Positions 22,666 through 33,457 of a stretch of 64,000 bases of DNA are shown one piece after another. The notes beneath the pieces are model-generated. The model was not told the origin of the DNA and did no database searches. It saw only the letters and a list, made by a program, of their open reading frames with translations. The DNA is taken from the NCBI GenBank assembly GCA_031216445.1, contig CM062205.1, positions 23,081,501 through 23,145,500 of the forward strand. Reading direction: 5' to 3'. Within the stretch, counting starts at the first letter, position 1. Every line of letters begins with the position of its first letter. The DNA comes from Lateolabrax maculatus (Eukaryota; Chordata; Actinopteri; Acropomatiformes; Lateolabracidae). The translations under genes and the position numbers were made by a program.

Positions 22666-22963
22666 GTAAACTTATATGAACATAAAATGTAACTGCAACA
22701 TTAACATGTTGCACACGCACACACACACACGTCTGTTATCCAGTCTGGGACAGTAAACGTCTGTTATGATCTGTGCTACAAGTCTACAGCTCAGGTTGAA
22801 ATACAGAATGAGTCCTTATGAAGCTCTGTAGCAGAAGATCAGTTGTCAGACCCCAGGTCAGCTGCTGGCTGGTTTTCAGGAGTGAAGATGTGATTTAAAC
22901 TGATCTCTCATAAAGTCAGTGTTCGTACTGGACCAATGTATTCTTAAGTTTATCTGAAGGTAA

Positions 22964-24990
22964 TTAGATTAGATTAGATTAGATTCAACTTCATTGTCAT
23001 TACCCATGTACATGTACAGAGCAACGAAATGCAGTTTAGCATCTAACCAGAAGTGCAATAGCAGTAAGTACCAATATACAGATAATAAATAAGTATTTTA
23101 CAGATAATAAGTTAGCGATATAAGTGAACTGAACTGTCTCTTATCGCCAAATAGCACTGCATTTTACTTTAGTGCTTTTGTTTGTGTGTTCCAATTAGTG
23201 ATTTAGCTTTGTTTCTGGTGTATTATAATTTGGTTGACTCTAATGGATTTGTTCTCAGACTGGTCATGAGGCTGAATGTGGAGGGAACTGACCGTCAGGA
23301 CCAGACGCCCTTAGTGAAGGGACTCAGGAGTGGGAGTAACTGTTTTTTGGATTAGGTGGTGGAGGTTGGAAGGGGCCAGCAGGGTGTTGGCTGGTGGTGA
23401 CAGCTACAGGCTGGCTGCATGGAGTCTGGTTTGCCTGCTGGTCCTGGTGGGGGGTGGATCCTGAGCTGCGTCCTAAAGCCACGTCCTTCAATGTCTTTGC
23501 AAAGGTGCCGAGGGTATGCTTGCAGAGGTTGACATGGTCGTTGAGACTGTGAATGTTGAGGTGGTGGGCCAGGTGGACACATCCATGGGAGATATCAACA
23601 TTTATCCTCTGGATAGTGTCAGGATGGAAGTCTCTTTGTGGGAGGATGGTGGAGATAATGATCTTGGAGGAGGGGAAGATATTTGTAGCTCTCTGTGCTA
23701 CTCTCTTCACAGACTCTGCTACCCTCTCTTGCTGTAGTCTCAGGTCATTACTACCTGTGTGTATTATAATGTGGCTAGGCTGACCTAAGGCGGACTCTGT
23801 GAGCAGCTGGAGGGTGTTGTCAGTCCTGGGGCACTGGCTTTTACTGACTTTGTGTCCAGGGAAATGCTGGTCCTCTTAAACAAATTTCCCATTTGAGTCT
23901 ATTAGGATAACAATGTCAGCATCACTGGCTTTCTTTTCCTCCCCAGATGTCTTGCAGGTTCTGCTTGTAGTGGCCTCCCTATGTGAGTCTCTGGTAGAGG
24001 GGGTGGGGGTGAACATTACTGCAGGTTGTTGTGATGGCCTGGTGTCAGCCAGGGTGGAGGGCTGTGGTTCAGGGTGAGGGGGACTGTTGGTGGTGATGGA
24101 GGGTTGTTGTTTATTGGTTGAGACTCTGGAGCTGCTCCTTGAGGCTGAGGCTGATTTGCTCTCTCAGGTGCACCTCCTCTCTTACAGCAGTACGTTCTGT
24201 CCTCAGAGCTACTCTGTCCTGCTGCAGCTCCTGGACTCAGCTCTTGTAGGGAGGCCTTCAAGTCATTCCTCACCTGGCTGTACTGAGCTCTTAGCTGCTA
24301 TGTGGACTCCTTCAGCCGCTCCTTCAGTTCCACCATCTGTACCTCCTGCAGGGACAGTGCTGGGCACTGAACAGTCTCCCAAAGGCTGCTCCTCTTCTCG
24401 CCTTTCTTCCAGTTGCTGCTCCTCTCCTCACTACTGCCCTTGTCCTGTCTCTGCCAGGGCTCTGATGGTATTAAAGTCCTCTTGGACAGAGCTGACCAGA
24501 GGGCAGGTTTTTGCCGCTGTGTTTTTGGACGTTGTATCGTTCATGATGGCTCCTGAACGCCTCTCAGCTGCTCCCTTTGCTCCTACTTTAAGTTAACATG
24601 GGGCTAGCCTCTGTATATCTTGAGGTAAACACTTAAAATAGGAGTTTTGTTTATATGGAGGGGCTTACCTTTTTACTTTACAGCTTCACTTGAGTGAGAG
24701 GAAGACTGTGCTACAGTTTGGTGTCTTTAATCCTTCAGTTTGGAGTCTTTTTGTCCTTATCTTTGCATGGTTTAGCTTAGCCTTCCCTCTCCTCTTCTGT
24801 GTTAGCCCAGTTATTTTTCTATTTATTTACTTTTCTTGTCTTCTGTGATGGTTTTATTCCAAAAAAGTTGTCCCATCACTGTTTTCCTCTTTTATACGTT
24901 AGGTTTTTTCAAATTTTCATAGGTTTATCTCACTTTAAAACTGTTTAATTTGTCATTTCTGTGAAAGATTCACAAGAGCTTTTCCACTTC
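22964..24990 (-). mobile_element. L2/CR1-like non-LTR element lacking ORF2
   Basis: On the minus strand the 3' end is a short tandem tail (TAATC/TCTAA units, about 22,963-22,985 on +), preceded by 'tgacaatgaagttgaatct', a familiar end of fish L2-type LINEs. ORF1-like sequence lies at 23,324-24,600. Only about 340 bp separate it from the tail, so the reverse-transcriptase ORF is absent. The 5' limit is unclear; 24,650-24,990 may be its 5' UTR. It inserted into cluster sequence directly after 'ctgaaggtaat'. Confidence 0.6.
23324..24600 (-). pseudogene. LINE ORF1 remnant with SGNH-esterase motifs
   Basis: Read on the minus strand from about 24,590: an N-terminal Glu/Gln-rich part with coiled-coil character and several stops, then an SGNH-hydrolase-like domain. 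Motifs seen are ILIDSNGKF (about 23,890-23,915; nucleophile block), HTGSNDLRLQQERVAES (about 23,710-23,760; Asn block) and SLNDHVNL (about 23,530; Asp/His block). The last intact stretch, 23,324-23,710, is open for 128 codons and ends in a Pro/Gln-rich tail. Esterase domains in ORF1 are known from CR1/L2 LINEs. A TAA directly after DSNGKFV and frameshifts in the N-terminal part show it is dead. Confidence 0.65.
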
Positions 24991-24991
24991 T

Positions 24992-25029
<38 letters not shown>
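24985..25029. repeat. (TC)n microsatellite
   Basis: About 40 bp of TC at the right border of the LINE-like insertion. Confidence 0.9.
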
Positions 25030-25033
<4 letters not shown>

Positions 25034-25161
25034 CAATGAAAAAATTACTTTATTGAACTTTTCTGATTCCTACTTGGTAGTTTCTGTGTATCCAGCAGTT
25101 GCTGCGGCCGGATGGTTAACATCTAATTTCACCCTGCTGCTTTTTCTCTCTTTTCTATCAG

Positions 25162-25269
25162 GAGTCGTACAAACAGTGAAGACTCCTCTACATCCGGTCT
25201 GTCCTGCAAGAGTGATGGGTCAAAAGACAACACCATCATTGATTTCAAAGAAGGAAGCTCCTCTCTCAT
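25162..25269 (+). CDS. Exon B7 (unit 2)
   Basis: 108 nt, phase 2-2: SRTNSEDSSTSGLSCKSDGS, then KDNTIIDFKEGSSSL. Donor CAT|gtaagc. Confidence 0.5.
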
Positions 25270-25317
25270 GTAAGCTTTTATTAACATTAAAATGTAACAT
25301 TAACATTTTGCACACAG

Positions 25318-25560
25318 GACCCTAACTGACAGAATCCGTTCCCCAACCCCTTACACGAACCTTAACCATCACAACTAAATGCCAAACCCTGGCCCTGACC
25401 ATAACCTGAACCTGTTTCTAACCTGACCCTTAAAACTAAGTCTTAACCCTCAAACAGCACTTTGAAGTTGTGAGGACCGCCTAAAATGTCCTCACTCTGT
25501 TGGTAAAAACAACTTGGTCCGGTCCTCACTATGTAGCACACACACACACACACACACCTG
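25318..25560. repeat. Dispersed fish repeat plus (CA)n
   Basis: Copy of the CCCTAACC/TGAGGAC repeat seen at 3,125; same place in the next unit (26,953-27,195). Confidence 0.6.
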
Positions 25561-25870
25561 TTATGATATTAGTTATCAGAAGTTGTATCAGTCGCATCAT
25601 ATTATGACTCGTCCCTCTGATTGAAGCTACAAGCGGCTCTGATCAGCCTGATGAGATTATAACAGCTGACAGCAGCAGCTTGTGGTCAACAGGCCTGTAG
25701 GATCAGAGGAAACACTTTAAAGAAAGACTCTCCTCTTAAACAGAAGTTTACTCACATTAAAAACTTTGTCTCAGTTATGAAGATTTTACATTATAACCTC
25801 CTTTGTCTTATTCCACACACTGGTATCATATTTGAAAACTTGATTTTGCTTTTAATGTTTATTTCCATAG

Positions 25871-25987
25871 TGATGCAGTAGTGTCATACTCCTGCAGGTC
25901 TGACTACAGTCCTTCCTCAGTGGAGGAGGAGGGTGCAGCAGATGATGATGATGATGTGATCTCGCCCTTCGATCCTACAGGCAGTCC
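25871..25987 (+). CDS. Exon E2 (unit 2), acidic
   Basis: 117 nt between tttccatag and gtgagt, phase 2-2: DAVVSYSCRSDYSPSSVEEE, then GAADDDDDVISPFDPTGS. The Asp run comes from a GAT repeat. A second possible acceptor (tcctgcag) lies inside the exon. Confidence 0.45.
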
Positions 25988-26271
25988 GTGAGTCTAATGT
26001 GTTAACCTGATACACATTCTTCCTCACACTTTCTGAAATAAATTCAAAGTTAATTATATAGCGATGCTATTGTGAGTCTTGAAGGATCCTCAGCAAAGAT
26101 CTGAGCTACAAGTCAAGTCCACTCATTTGTTCAAGTTTGTAATTCTTCACCTCTCTTTGTGTCTTTGTGTAATTTGGGTGAACTGACTAAAATAAAAAGC
26201 TAAAATAACTGCACAGTAATAATCAAGACTTCAGCTTGACTGATTAATAGGCCGTTCACTCCTCTCTCCAT

Positions 26272-26460
26272 GTGAAAGTGTCACAGGATGGACACCAGGG
26301 AACACAGGGGAAGGACCCAAGTGCAGATACCAGCAGAGGCAGGAGCAGTATGAAAGTCCAGATGAATTTAATGAAAAGTACTTACAAAAAACAGGCAGGC
26401 AAGTGCAGGTTAAAATCCAGAACGGTACAAAGACTGCTTCAATTGACAAATAATTAATGA
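26272..26460. repeat. Possible transposon-end fragment
   Basis: 'gtgtcacaggatggacacca' through 'aaaaacaggcaggcaagtgc' resembles a dispersed fish element with ACAGGCAGGCA motifs. Identical copy at 27,907-28,095 because of the local duplication. Confidence 0.35.
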
Positions 26461-26799
26461 ACATAATTCATCTGAACAAAACAAAATGTAAAAACAGGTG
26501 AGAATTAGTTTTTTGTATGCGTCAAAAAAGAAAAAATGACTGCTTCAACATTACTGATTTCATGAGAGATTCATCAATCAAACAAGACAACATAAAGCTA
26601 TCTGATAATAATTCATGTTACAGTGAGAAGTAGGAGGAAACTACTTTAAAAAGAGGAGAGAATCATTCAGTGGGAACAGAATCAACTTTACTGAACTTTT
26701 CTGATTCCTACTTGGTAGTTTCTGTGTATCCAGCAGTTGCTGCGGCTGGATGGTTAACATCTAATTTCACCCTGCTGCTTTTTCTCTCTTTTCTATCAG

Positions 26800-26907
26800 G
26801 AGTCGTATAAGCAGCAGATATTCCTCTACATCCAGTCTGTCCTGCAAGAGTGATGGGTCAAAAGACAACACCATCATTGATTTCAAAGAAGGAAGCTCCT
26901 CTCTCAT
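26800..26907 (+). CDS. Exon B8 (unit 2)
   Basis: 108 nt, phase 2-2: SRISSRYSSTSSLSCKSDGS, then KDNTIIDFKEGSSSL. Confidence 0.5.
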
Positions 26908-27508
26908 GTAAGCTTTTATTAACATTAAAATGTAACATTAACATTTTGCACACAGGACCCTAACTGACAGAATCCGTTCCCCAACCCCTTACACGAACCT
27001 TAACCATCACAACTAAATGCCAAACCCTGGCCCTGACCATAACCTGAACCTGTTTCTAACCTGACCCTTAAAACTAAGTCTTAACCCTCAAACAGCACTT
27101 TGAAGTTGTGAGGACCGCCTAAAATGTCCTCACTCTGTTGGTAAAAACAACTTGGTCCGGTCCTCACTATGTAGCACACACACACACACACACACCTGTT
27201 ATGATATTAGTTATCAGAAGTTGTATCAGTCGCATCATATTATGACTCGTCCCTCTGATTGAAGCTACAAGCGGCTCTGATCAGCCTGATGAGATTATAA
27301 CAGCTGACAGCAGCAGCTTGTGGTCAACAGGCCTGTAGGATCAGAGGAAACACTTTAAAGAAAGACTCTCCTCTTAAACAGAAGTTTACTCACATTAAAA
27401 ACTTTGTCTCAGTTATGAAGATTTTACATTATAACCTCCTTTGTCTTATTCCACACACTGGTATCATATTTGAAAACTTGATTTTGCTTTTAATGTTTAT
27501 TTCCATAG

Positions 27509-27622
27509 TGATGCAGTAGTGTCATACTCCTGCAGGTCTGACTACAGTCCTTCCTCAGTGGAGGAGGGTGCAGCAGATGATGATGATGATGTGATCTCGC
27601 CCTTCGATCCTACAGGCAGTCC
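27509..27622 (+). CDS. Exon E3 (unit 2), acidic
   Basis: 114 nt, phase 2-2; E2 minus one Glu codon. Confidence 0.45.
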
Positions 27623-28434
27623 GTGAGTCTAATGTGTTAACCTGATACACATTCTTCCTCACACTTTCTGAAATAAATTCAAAGTTAATTATATAGCGAT
27701 GCTATTGTGAGTCTTGAAGGATCCTCAGCAAAGATCTGAGCTACAAGTCAAGTCCACTCATTTGTTCAAGTTTGTAATTCTTCACCTCTCTTTGTGTCTT
27801 TGTGTAATTTGGGTGAACTGACTAAAATAAAAAGCTAAAATAACTGCACAGTAATAATCAAGACTTCAGCTTGACTGATTAATAGGCCGTTCACTCCTCT
27901 CTCCATGTGAAAGTGTCACAGGATGGACACCAGGGAACACAGGGGAAGGACCCAAGTGCAGATACCAGCAGAGGCAGGAGCAGTATGAAAGTCCAGATGA
28001 ATTTAATGAAAAGTACTTACAAAAAACAGGCAGGCAAGTGCAGGTTAAAATCCAGAACGGTACAAAGACTGCTTCAATTGACAAATAATTAATGAACATA
28101 ATTCATCTGAACAAAACAAAATGTAAAAACAGGTGAGAATTAGTTTTTTGTAGGCGTCAAAAAAGAAAAAATGACTGCTTCAACATTACTGATTTCATGA
28201 GGGAGTCATCAATCAAACAAGACAACATAAAGCTATCTGATAATAATTCATGTTACAGTGAGAAGTAGGAGGAAACTACTTTAAAAAGAGGAGAGAATCA
28301 TTCAGTGGGAACAGAATCAACTTTACTGAACTTTTCTGATTCCTACTTGGTAGTTTCTGTGTATCCAGCAGTTGCTGCGGCCGGATGGTTAACATCTAAT
28401 TTCACCCTGCTGCTTTTTCTCTCTTTTCTATCAG

Positions 28435-28542
28435 GAGTCCTACAAGCAGCGAAAACTCCTCTACATCCAGTCTGTCCTTCAAGAGTGATGGGTCAAAAGA
28501 CAACACCATCATTGATTTCAAAAAAGGACGCTCCTCTCTCAT
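28435..28542 (+). CDS. Exon B9 (unit 2)
   Basis: 108 nt, phase 2-2: SPTSSENSSTSSLSFKSDGS, then KDNTIIDFKKGRSSL. Confidence 0.5.
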
Positions 28543-29158
28543 GTAAGCTTTTATTAACATTAAAATGTAATTGCAGTCATTAACATTTTGCATTCACAAA
28601 AGTCTGATTATCCAGCCAGCGACAGTAAACATCTCTGATGATATTAGTTTGCATATCTTGCTATATTAATTCCGTCATATTGCTGATTTCCTCTATCTGA
28701 AGCTACGACCCGTCGTTTCTGTGCATCCAGCTGTTGCAGGACGATGTCTCATAATCTAATCTAATCTTCACACCTGTAGCTGGATTGTTAACCATCTAAT
28801 GTCCCCCGGTGCAAAGCGCCAGCTGTCTGCAGATGACCAGACATGAAAACATTTCCTGCCCTACTGCACTACTTTCTTACTGTTTTTAGTTTTAGTCATT
28901 GGACGTCTGGATCTTAAGTTATCAGAAAAACAAGCAGAGCAAACGGCTCGGCTCGATGCCCCTCCGGACGTCCTGCGTCCAGCAAAAAGCGTCGGAGAAA
29001 CACTGATTTTAACTGGTTTAAACAGGCAGTTTTATCTTTAAAAAATAATAAATAACATTTTTGTGAAGGAAAGCTTTGTAATATGTTTTGTTACATCCCA
29101 ATTACTTAAATTATGTACAATAAATCTAAATATTAAAAGAAAATCTTCTGGATCCCAG

Positions 29159-29209
29159 GAGATGTTTGTTACAGGATTACATGGATTTTTACAAAAGTTC
29201 CTCTCTCAA
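29159..29209 (+). CDS. Exon C2 (unit 2)
   Basis: 51 nt between gatcccag and gtaagc, phase 2-2: RCLLQDYMDFYKSSSL. The end (DFYKSSSL) parallels the end of B (DFKEGSSSL). The polypyrimidine tract of its acceptor is weak. Confidence 0.4.
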
Positions 29210-29252
29210 GTAAGCTTTATTCACATTAAAATGTAACTGCACATTTTGCATA

Positions 29253-29261
29253 CACACACAG

Positions 29262-29308
<47 letters not shown>
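29253..29308. repeat. (CA)n microsatellite
   Basis: Interrupted CA tract after C2. Confidence 0.9.
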
Positions 29309-29311
<3 letters not shown>

Positions 29312-29423
29312 TCAGTAGGAACAGACGACTATAACCTATTGACAACATATTTGATCAAATACATGTTTTTATCCATGTTGCCCACCTCCACACAGTTTAA
29401 ATCCTCTCCTGTGTTTCCATCAG

Positions 29424-29457
29424 GGAGAAGGACAAGAGGAGTCTGGAAACATCGTAG
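29424..29457 (+). CDS. Terminal exon D2 (unit 2)
   Basis: After 'gtgtttccatcag', phase-2 entry reads EKDKRSLETS and stops at TAG (29,455-29,457). Nearly the same ten residues end unit 3 (ENDMRSLETS), which supports this frame as the true C-terminus. Confidence 0.5.
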
Positions 29458-29889
29458 AGGAACCGACAGCAGCGACTTCTGCTGGTTTCTTGACACATCC
29501 TGTCTGCTGCTGCTTCCAGTTATAATAATCCTGCAACGTTAATCTTGAGAAAAGTTATTTTTAAATGATCATTAATGATTTCTGTTATTATGCTGAGTTT
29601 GCTGTAACCTGCTGAGCTTCAAGTTAAATGTAATAGGGGTAAAATATGTATTTTAGGACCCATAGCTCAACGGATTGATATCATTTTACTAAACAAGAAA
29701 AATATTAACTATTTTTCTCTATAATCTGTATACTCACTTGTGTGTTCATGCATTGTCTCTTTGAAGTTGGTCCGTGCTAATGTTAAATGTCTGAATGAGG
29801 AAACTATCTGAAGCCAAAAATGAAAGAAGCTGGTGGGACTAAAAAAAGAGTCTTTGACTGATCCAGAGGCTCCAGAGGTCAGGTATTCA

Positions 29890-29914
29890 CCCCCCCCCCC
29901 CCCCCCCCCCCCCC
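29890..29914. repeat. Poly-C tract (25 nt)
   Basis: An uninterrupted run of about 25 C in the 3' region of unit 2. The paralogous site near 6,351 has 7 C. Confidence 0.95.
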
Positions 29915-30484
29915 ATCGACTGAACTCAGATCCATAAGTTGACCTCTCAAATTGTTTTTCTGGTCTGAACATGAAAAGACTGATTTTAACTTTAGTGCAC
30001 CTGCCTCCTGGAACAAAATCCAGCTCCTCCTTAAAATCCATACACTGATAACTTTTGGACATTTGAGGATTTTGATCTTAAACCTCCCAACCTTGACTTG
30101 TAATTGTTTTACAGAACTTTGACTGTAAACTGTCAACAGAGCTTAGAGGAGCGATATTACTGTGAGGTTTGAAGGTTCCTCTGCAAAGATCTGTGGAGCT
30201 GAAGTTAAAATACAGAATGAGTCCTTATGAAGCTCTGTAGCAGAAGATCAGTTGTCAGGCCCCAGGTCAGCTGCTGGCTGGTTTTCAGGAGTGAAGATGT
30301 GATTTAAACTGATCTCTCATAAAGTCAGTGTTCGTACTGGACCAATGTATTTAGATTGTTTTAGTTTAGTGAAGCTTGTTAAGATTCCTCTTTTGGTTAT
30401 ATTTGTCTTTAGATTCAAACAGCATCTGCAAGCCCTTTCCCCCTCTTTTGTTTTTGTATTTGACAACAATTTAAGTTCCTTGTG

Positions 30485-30490
30485 AATAAA
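30485..30490 (+). terminator. Possible polyadenylation signal
   Basis: AATAAA in a segment conserved 3' of D1 and D2 (6,769-6,774 in unit 1). About 1 kb beyond the stop, so assignment is weak. Confidence 0.25.
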
Positions 30491-30839
30491 AAAACTTTGG
30501 TTTTACCAACAACAGCTGATTTTACGTTGCTTCTCTTTCCCCCAGCGAGCTGGGTCGTAACAGAAGGTAAAATGAGGTTTCAGCCGTCTGAGTTACACAA
30601 ACCAAGCAGATATCTTCCACAGTTTCAGCCTTTTCAGTCCAAAGTTCCCTCTTTGTGTCTCCATCCCTCCACTGCAGCTCAACCAGTAAAAGCAGGAAGC
30701 AGTCAGTGATAGAGCTGCACAAACTGCTCTCTGCTGGGCAGGTTTCTAACTGCAGCCTAACTGGACTTGATTAGAACAAATGGAACAAACAGACTAAATG
30801 TCTGTAACATGTTTAGGTCTGTACCCTCATATTACTTCT

Positions 30840-31070
30840 TACTGTATTTATATTACTAATTACTAATTATACAAAATGACTAAATTCAGAATGTGTATTA
30901 TTGGATTATAATTATTGATGCATTGATGTGTTCATCACTTTAATGTTGCAGCTGGTAAAGCTGGAGCTCATTTTAATGACTTCATATACTGCTGGGTACT
31001 TTAATCTACAACAATATATCACAATTTATTATTAGATTTATGTTTTGTATTAATAATATAAAGCTATAAT
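30840..31070. repeat. MITE-like repeat, partial
   Basis: 5' half, with 'cagctggtaaagctggagct' and 'gctgggtactttaatct'. Confidence 0.5.
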
Positions 31071-31560
31071 TAAATTCCTACTGACTTGAAATGTGCCACA
31101 CATCTACAGTTGAATGAGCTCTATAGGAAAGACATGACAAATGAAGGCCACCATGATGGATTCCTTTTGTAATTTGCATAATGTCAAAAACACATTTTCT
31201 ACTTCTTCTCCTCAACCGTAGGTCTGATTGCTACCAGATGTTCTGTGGATCATTATTGGATCAAGTTCATTTAAAGTTATGTAAAGCTTGTTTTACAGCT
31301 TGTTTAGTTTCTGATATTGACCAATGAACTTGGATCAGAGTGTGGTAAAAAACAGAAATAGACCAAAGTCAACAACAGTTGGGCCAATCACCACGAAACT
31401 TTCACGAGATGTTCACATAAATGCCTGAAACATACCCTGAAGGTTTCATCCAAATCCTAAAAATGCATCAAACAAAAATGTTAATGATGATTTAGACATT
31501 TGTTTAGGCAGATTGTGAAGCGTTCGCGTACAGAGACTCTTATTCTGAAATTCAGACTTT
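31070..31560. other. Unassigned spacer between units 2 and 3
   Basis: Non-repetitive within the window; contains 'aatcaccacgaaactttcac' and related sequence but no splice-consistent exon. Confidence 0.4.
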
Positions 31561-31580
31561 TATTCTGTAATGAGGAGTTT

Positions 31581-31602
31581 CCGCTGCAGAGACACCGACG
31601 AT
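31581..31602 (+). other. Possible leader exon end (unit 3)
   Basis: Same 'gctgcagagacaccgacg'-AT block with GTAAGT donor as at 11,461. Confidence 0.25.
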
Positions 31603-31724
31603 GTAAGTTTAATATTACTGTTTAAAGTTTAATGCACCACAATAACAGCACGTTACTGTACAGGCCTTCAGTCATTCTGGTTAATGCAGGTTATCAGTTG
31701 AACCCGCGAATCTATATTTAGATT

Positions 31725-31920
31725 TATATTTTGTATTAATAATCTTTAAATCTGCAAAGTAACTTGTAACTAAAGCTGTCAGATAAAAGTACAATATTTC
31801 CCTCTGAGATGTAGTGGAGTAAAAGTAGAAAGTAGCATTAAAAGAAAACACTTTAGTAAAGTACAAGTACCTCCAAATTGTACTTAATTACAGAACTTTG
31901 GTAAATGCACTGAGTTACAG
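31725..31920. repeat. MITE-like repeat, partial
   Basis: 3' half with 'ctgagatgtagtggagtaaa'. Confidence 0.5.
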
Positions 31921-32108
31921 TCCAGCTGTAATCTGGTTGTTCATTTCTGTTCAGCTAATACACAATTACATGGATCAATACATTATTGGATGGATCTGTT
32001 AAACGCTATTTCAGGAACTCAATAAGGAAGAGGTTTTATCTCACCATGTTGTTGTTGTGTCTGAATAGTTTCACTTTTGCCATTTTCTCTCTTTCACTTG
32101 TGTTGCAG

Positions 32109-32127
32109 TGTTTTTCACCATCTAAAG
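32109..32127 (+). other. Putative 5' noncoding exon, unit 3 (copy 1)
   Basis: The 19-nt block with AG acceptor and GTAATG donor. Confidence 0.3.
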
Positions 32128-32589
32128 GTAATGTAACTACGTGTTTTATATAGTTTAATTAATTTTATTGTATCATCTGTTCATTCATTTTATTATTATA
32201 TTCAACCTGAACAACAGTGAAACATAAAAACAGGACACAAACACTTTTCATTTCTAAGACTCTGAAACAGAAAAACCCTGCAGATGTTGTCTTGATGTAA
32301 CTTCTCTGTGGGATCAGGAGCTCAGCCTGTTTTAAAAGTTTCTTTCTGTTGTTACTTGTTGAAATGTCAGATATGTGATCGTGCCTGGTGTGTTGTCTGG
32401 GCTTCATGTCCACAGTGTGCGTTCAGCAGCTTTATACAGAACAACTCAGTCAGAGGACAGAAGCTCAGTTCAAGATGAACAGACAGACAAATGTTTAGTC
32501 CCATGTTCAGGAAACATCATTTTGGCACAAATGGAAGCTCATAGTATTATATATCTACAGCAGAGTTGTAGCACTGCTGTCACAGTAAA

Positions 32590-32805
32590 AGTACTAATAC
32601 CTCAGTGTAAAAATACTCTGTTACTAATTATACAAAATTTGTGATTTCAGATTAATGCAGGATATATTATATAACTTTCCCTCTGAGATGTAGTGGAGTA
32701 AAAGTAGAAAGTAGCATTAAAAGAAAACACTCTAGTAAAGTACAAGTACCTCCAGATTGTACTTAATTACAGTACTTTGGTAAATGCACTGAGTTACAGT
32801 CCAGC
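32590..32805. repeat. MITE-like repeat, partial
   Basis: Deleted copy lying between the two 5' exon copies of unit 3. Confidence 0.5.
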
Positions 32806-33028
32806 TGTAATCTGGTTGTTCATTTCTGTTCAGCTAATACACAATTACCTGGATCAATACATTATTGGATGGATCCATAAACACTATTTCAGGACTTGGA
32901 GTTAAATAATGAAGAGATTTTCAGTCACCATGTTGTTGTTGATACTGTACCTGTCTGAAGGAGGGTTGAGTCTGAACTGAACAGCTGAACAGTTTCACTT
33001 TTGCCTCTGTCTCCCACTTGTGACGCAG

Positions 33029-33047
33029 TGTTTTTCACCATCTAAAG
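33029..33047 (+). other. Putative 5' noncoding exon, unit 3 (copy 2)
   Basis: The 19-nt block after tgacgcag and before gtatta; the copy nearest to A7. Confidence 0.35.
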
Positions 33048-33379
33048 GTATTACAACTATGTTTTGTGTATTTTGACGAATCTAATCGCTACAGCCCGTG
33101 TGCCATCTGTTTATTACATAATTTACTAAAAATTCAGAATTTGTTTTTATTTTAAAAAGTTATGACAAATGTGCAGATAACAGCAGCAAATTCTCTCTTC
33201 TGAGTAGCTGCAACCTGCAGATGTTGACTTGATGTAACTACACTGTCAGATCAGTGAGCTCAGCATGGTTTAAAAGTGTTTTTTTCTAGTGTTAATTATT
33301 GAGATGACAGTTTTGTGATTAATCAGTATCTGGTCTCAGTCCTACTGAGCATTCAGCACTCCACCATCTTTACTCACAG

Positions 33380-33457
33380 GACTCACCAGACTCCACAGCT
33401 CAGTATGTCTGTGAAGAGCAACATCCTTGGGTTGTATCGCATATGCAATATGGCAAA
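33380..33457 (+). CDS. Exon A7 (unit 3)
   Basis: 78 nt, phase 2-2, with ATG at 33,405: MSVKSNILGLYRICNMA. It lacks the PEQQRPESAG leader of other A exons. Confidence 0.45.

Larger units (their letters stand above)
25052..28330 (+). repeat. Recent tandem duplication, 1.64-kb B-E unit
   Basis: Two nearly identical units (offset about 1,638 then 1,635 bp) carry B7-E2 and B8-E3, and a third start carries B9. Differences noticed between the long shared parts include a 3-bp GAG indel in E and a few substitutions (for example tgtatgcg/tgtaggcg near 26,515/28,152). Confidence 0.9.
13500..29545 (+). other. Unit 2: expanded NLR-N-terminal-like exon array gene
   Basis: Ordered exons are A3-B3-A4-B4-A5-B5-A6-B6, then B7-E2-B8-E3-B9-C2-D2. 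All are AG/GT bordered and read in phase 2-2, and all internal exons have lengths divisible by three. If every exon were used from the A3 ATG (15,634) to the TAG at 29,457, the product would be about 460 aa. If only A3-B9-C2-D2 were used it would be about 85 aa. No stop arises at any of the junctions in the full chain. The peptide is hydrophilic, Ser/Lys/Asp-rich, without signal peptide or membrane segment. B peptides resemble the N-terminal repeats of teleost NLRC3-like proteins; no NACHT or LRR follows. The array is interrupted after B6 by a LINE-like insertion. Whether it is one gene or several cannot be told from sequence alone. Confidence 0.45.

Noticed and set aside
24087..24596. 169-codon + strand ORF
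   Set aside because: Shadow of the minus-strand LINE ORF1 remnant, which has recognisable SGNH motifs.
26231..26464. Identical 77-codon minus-strand ORFs at 26,231 and 27,866
   Set aside because: Identity is explained by the recent 1.64-kb duplication; the sequence looks like a transposon-end fragment, not a gene.
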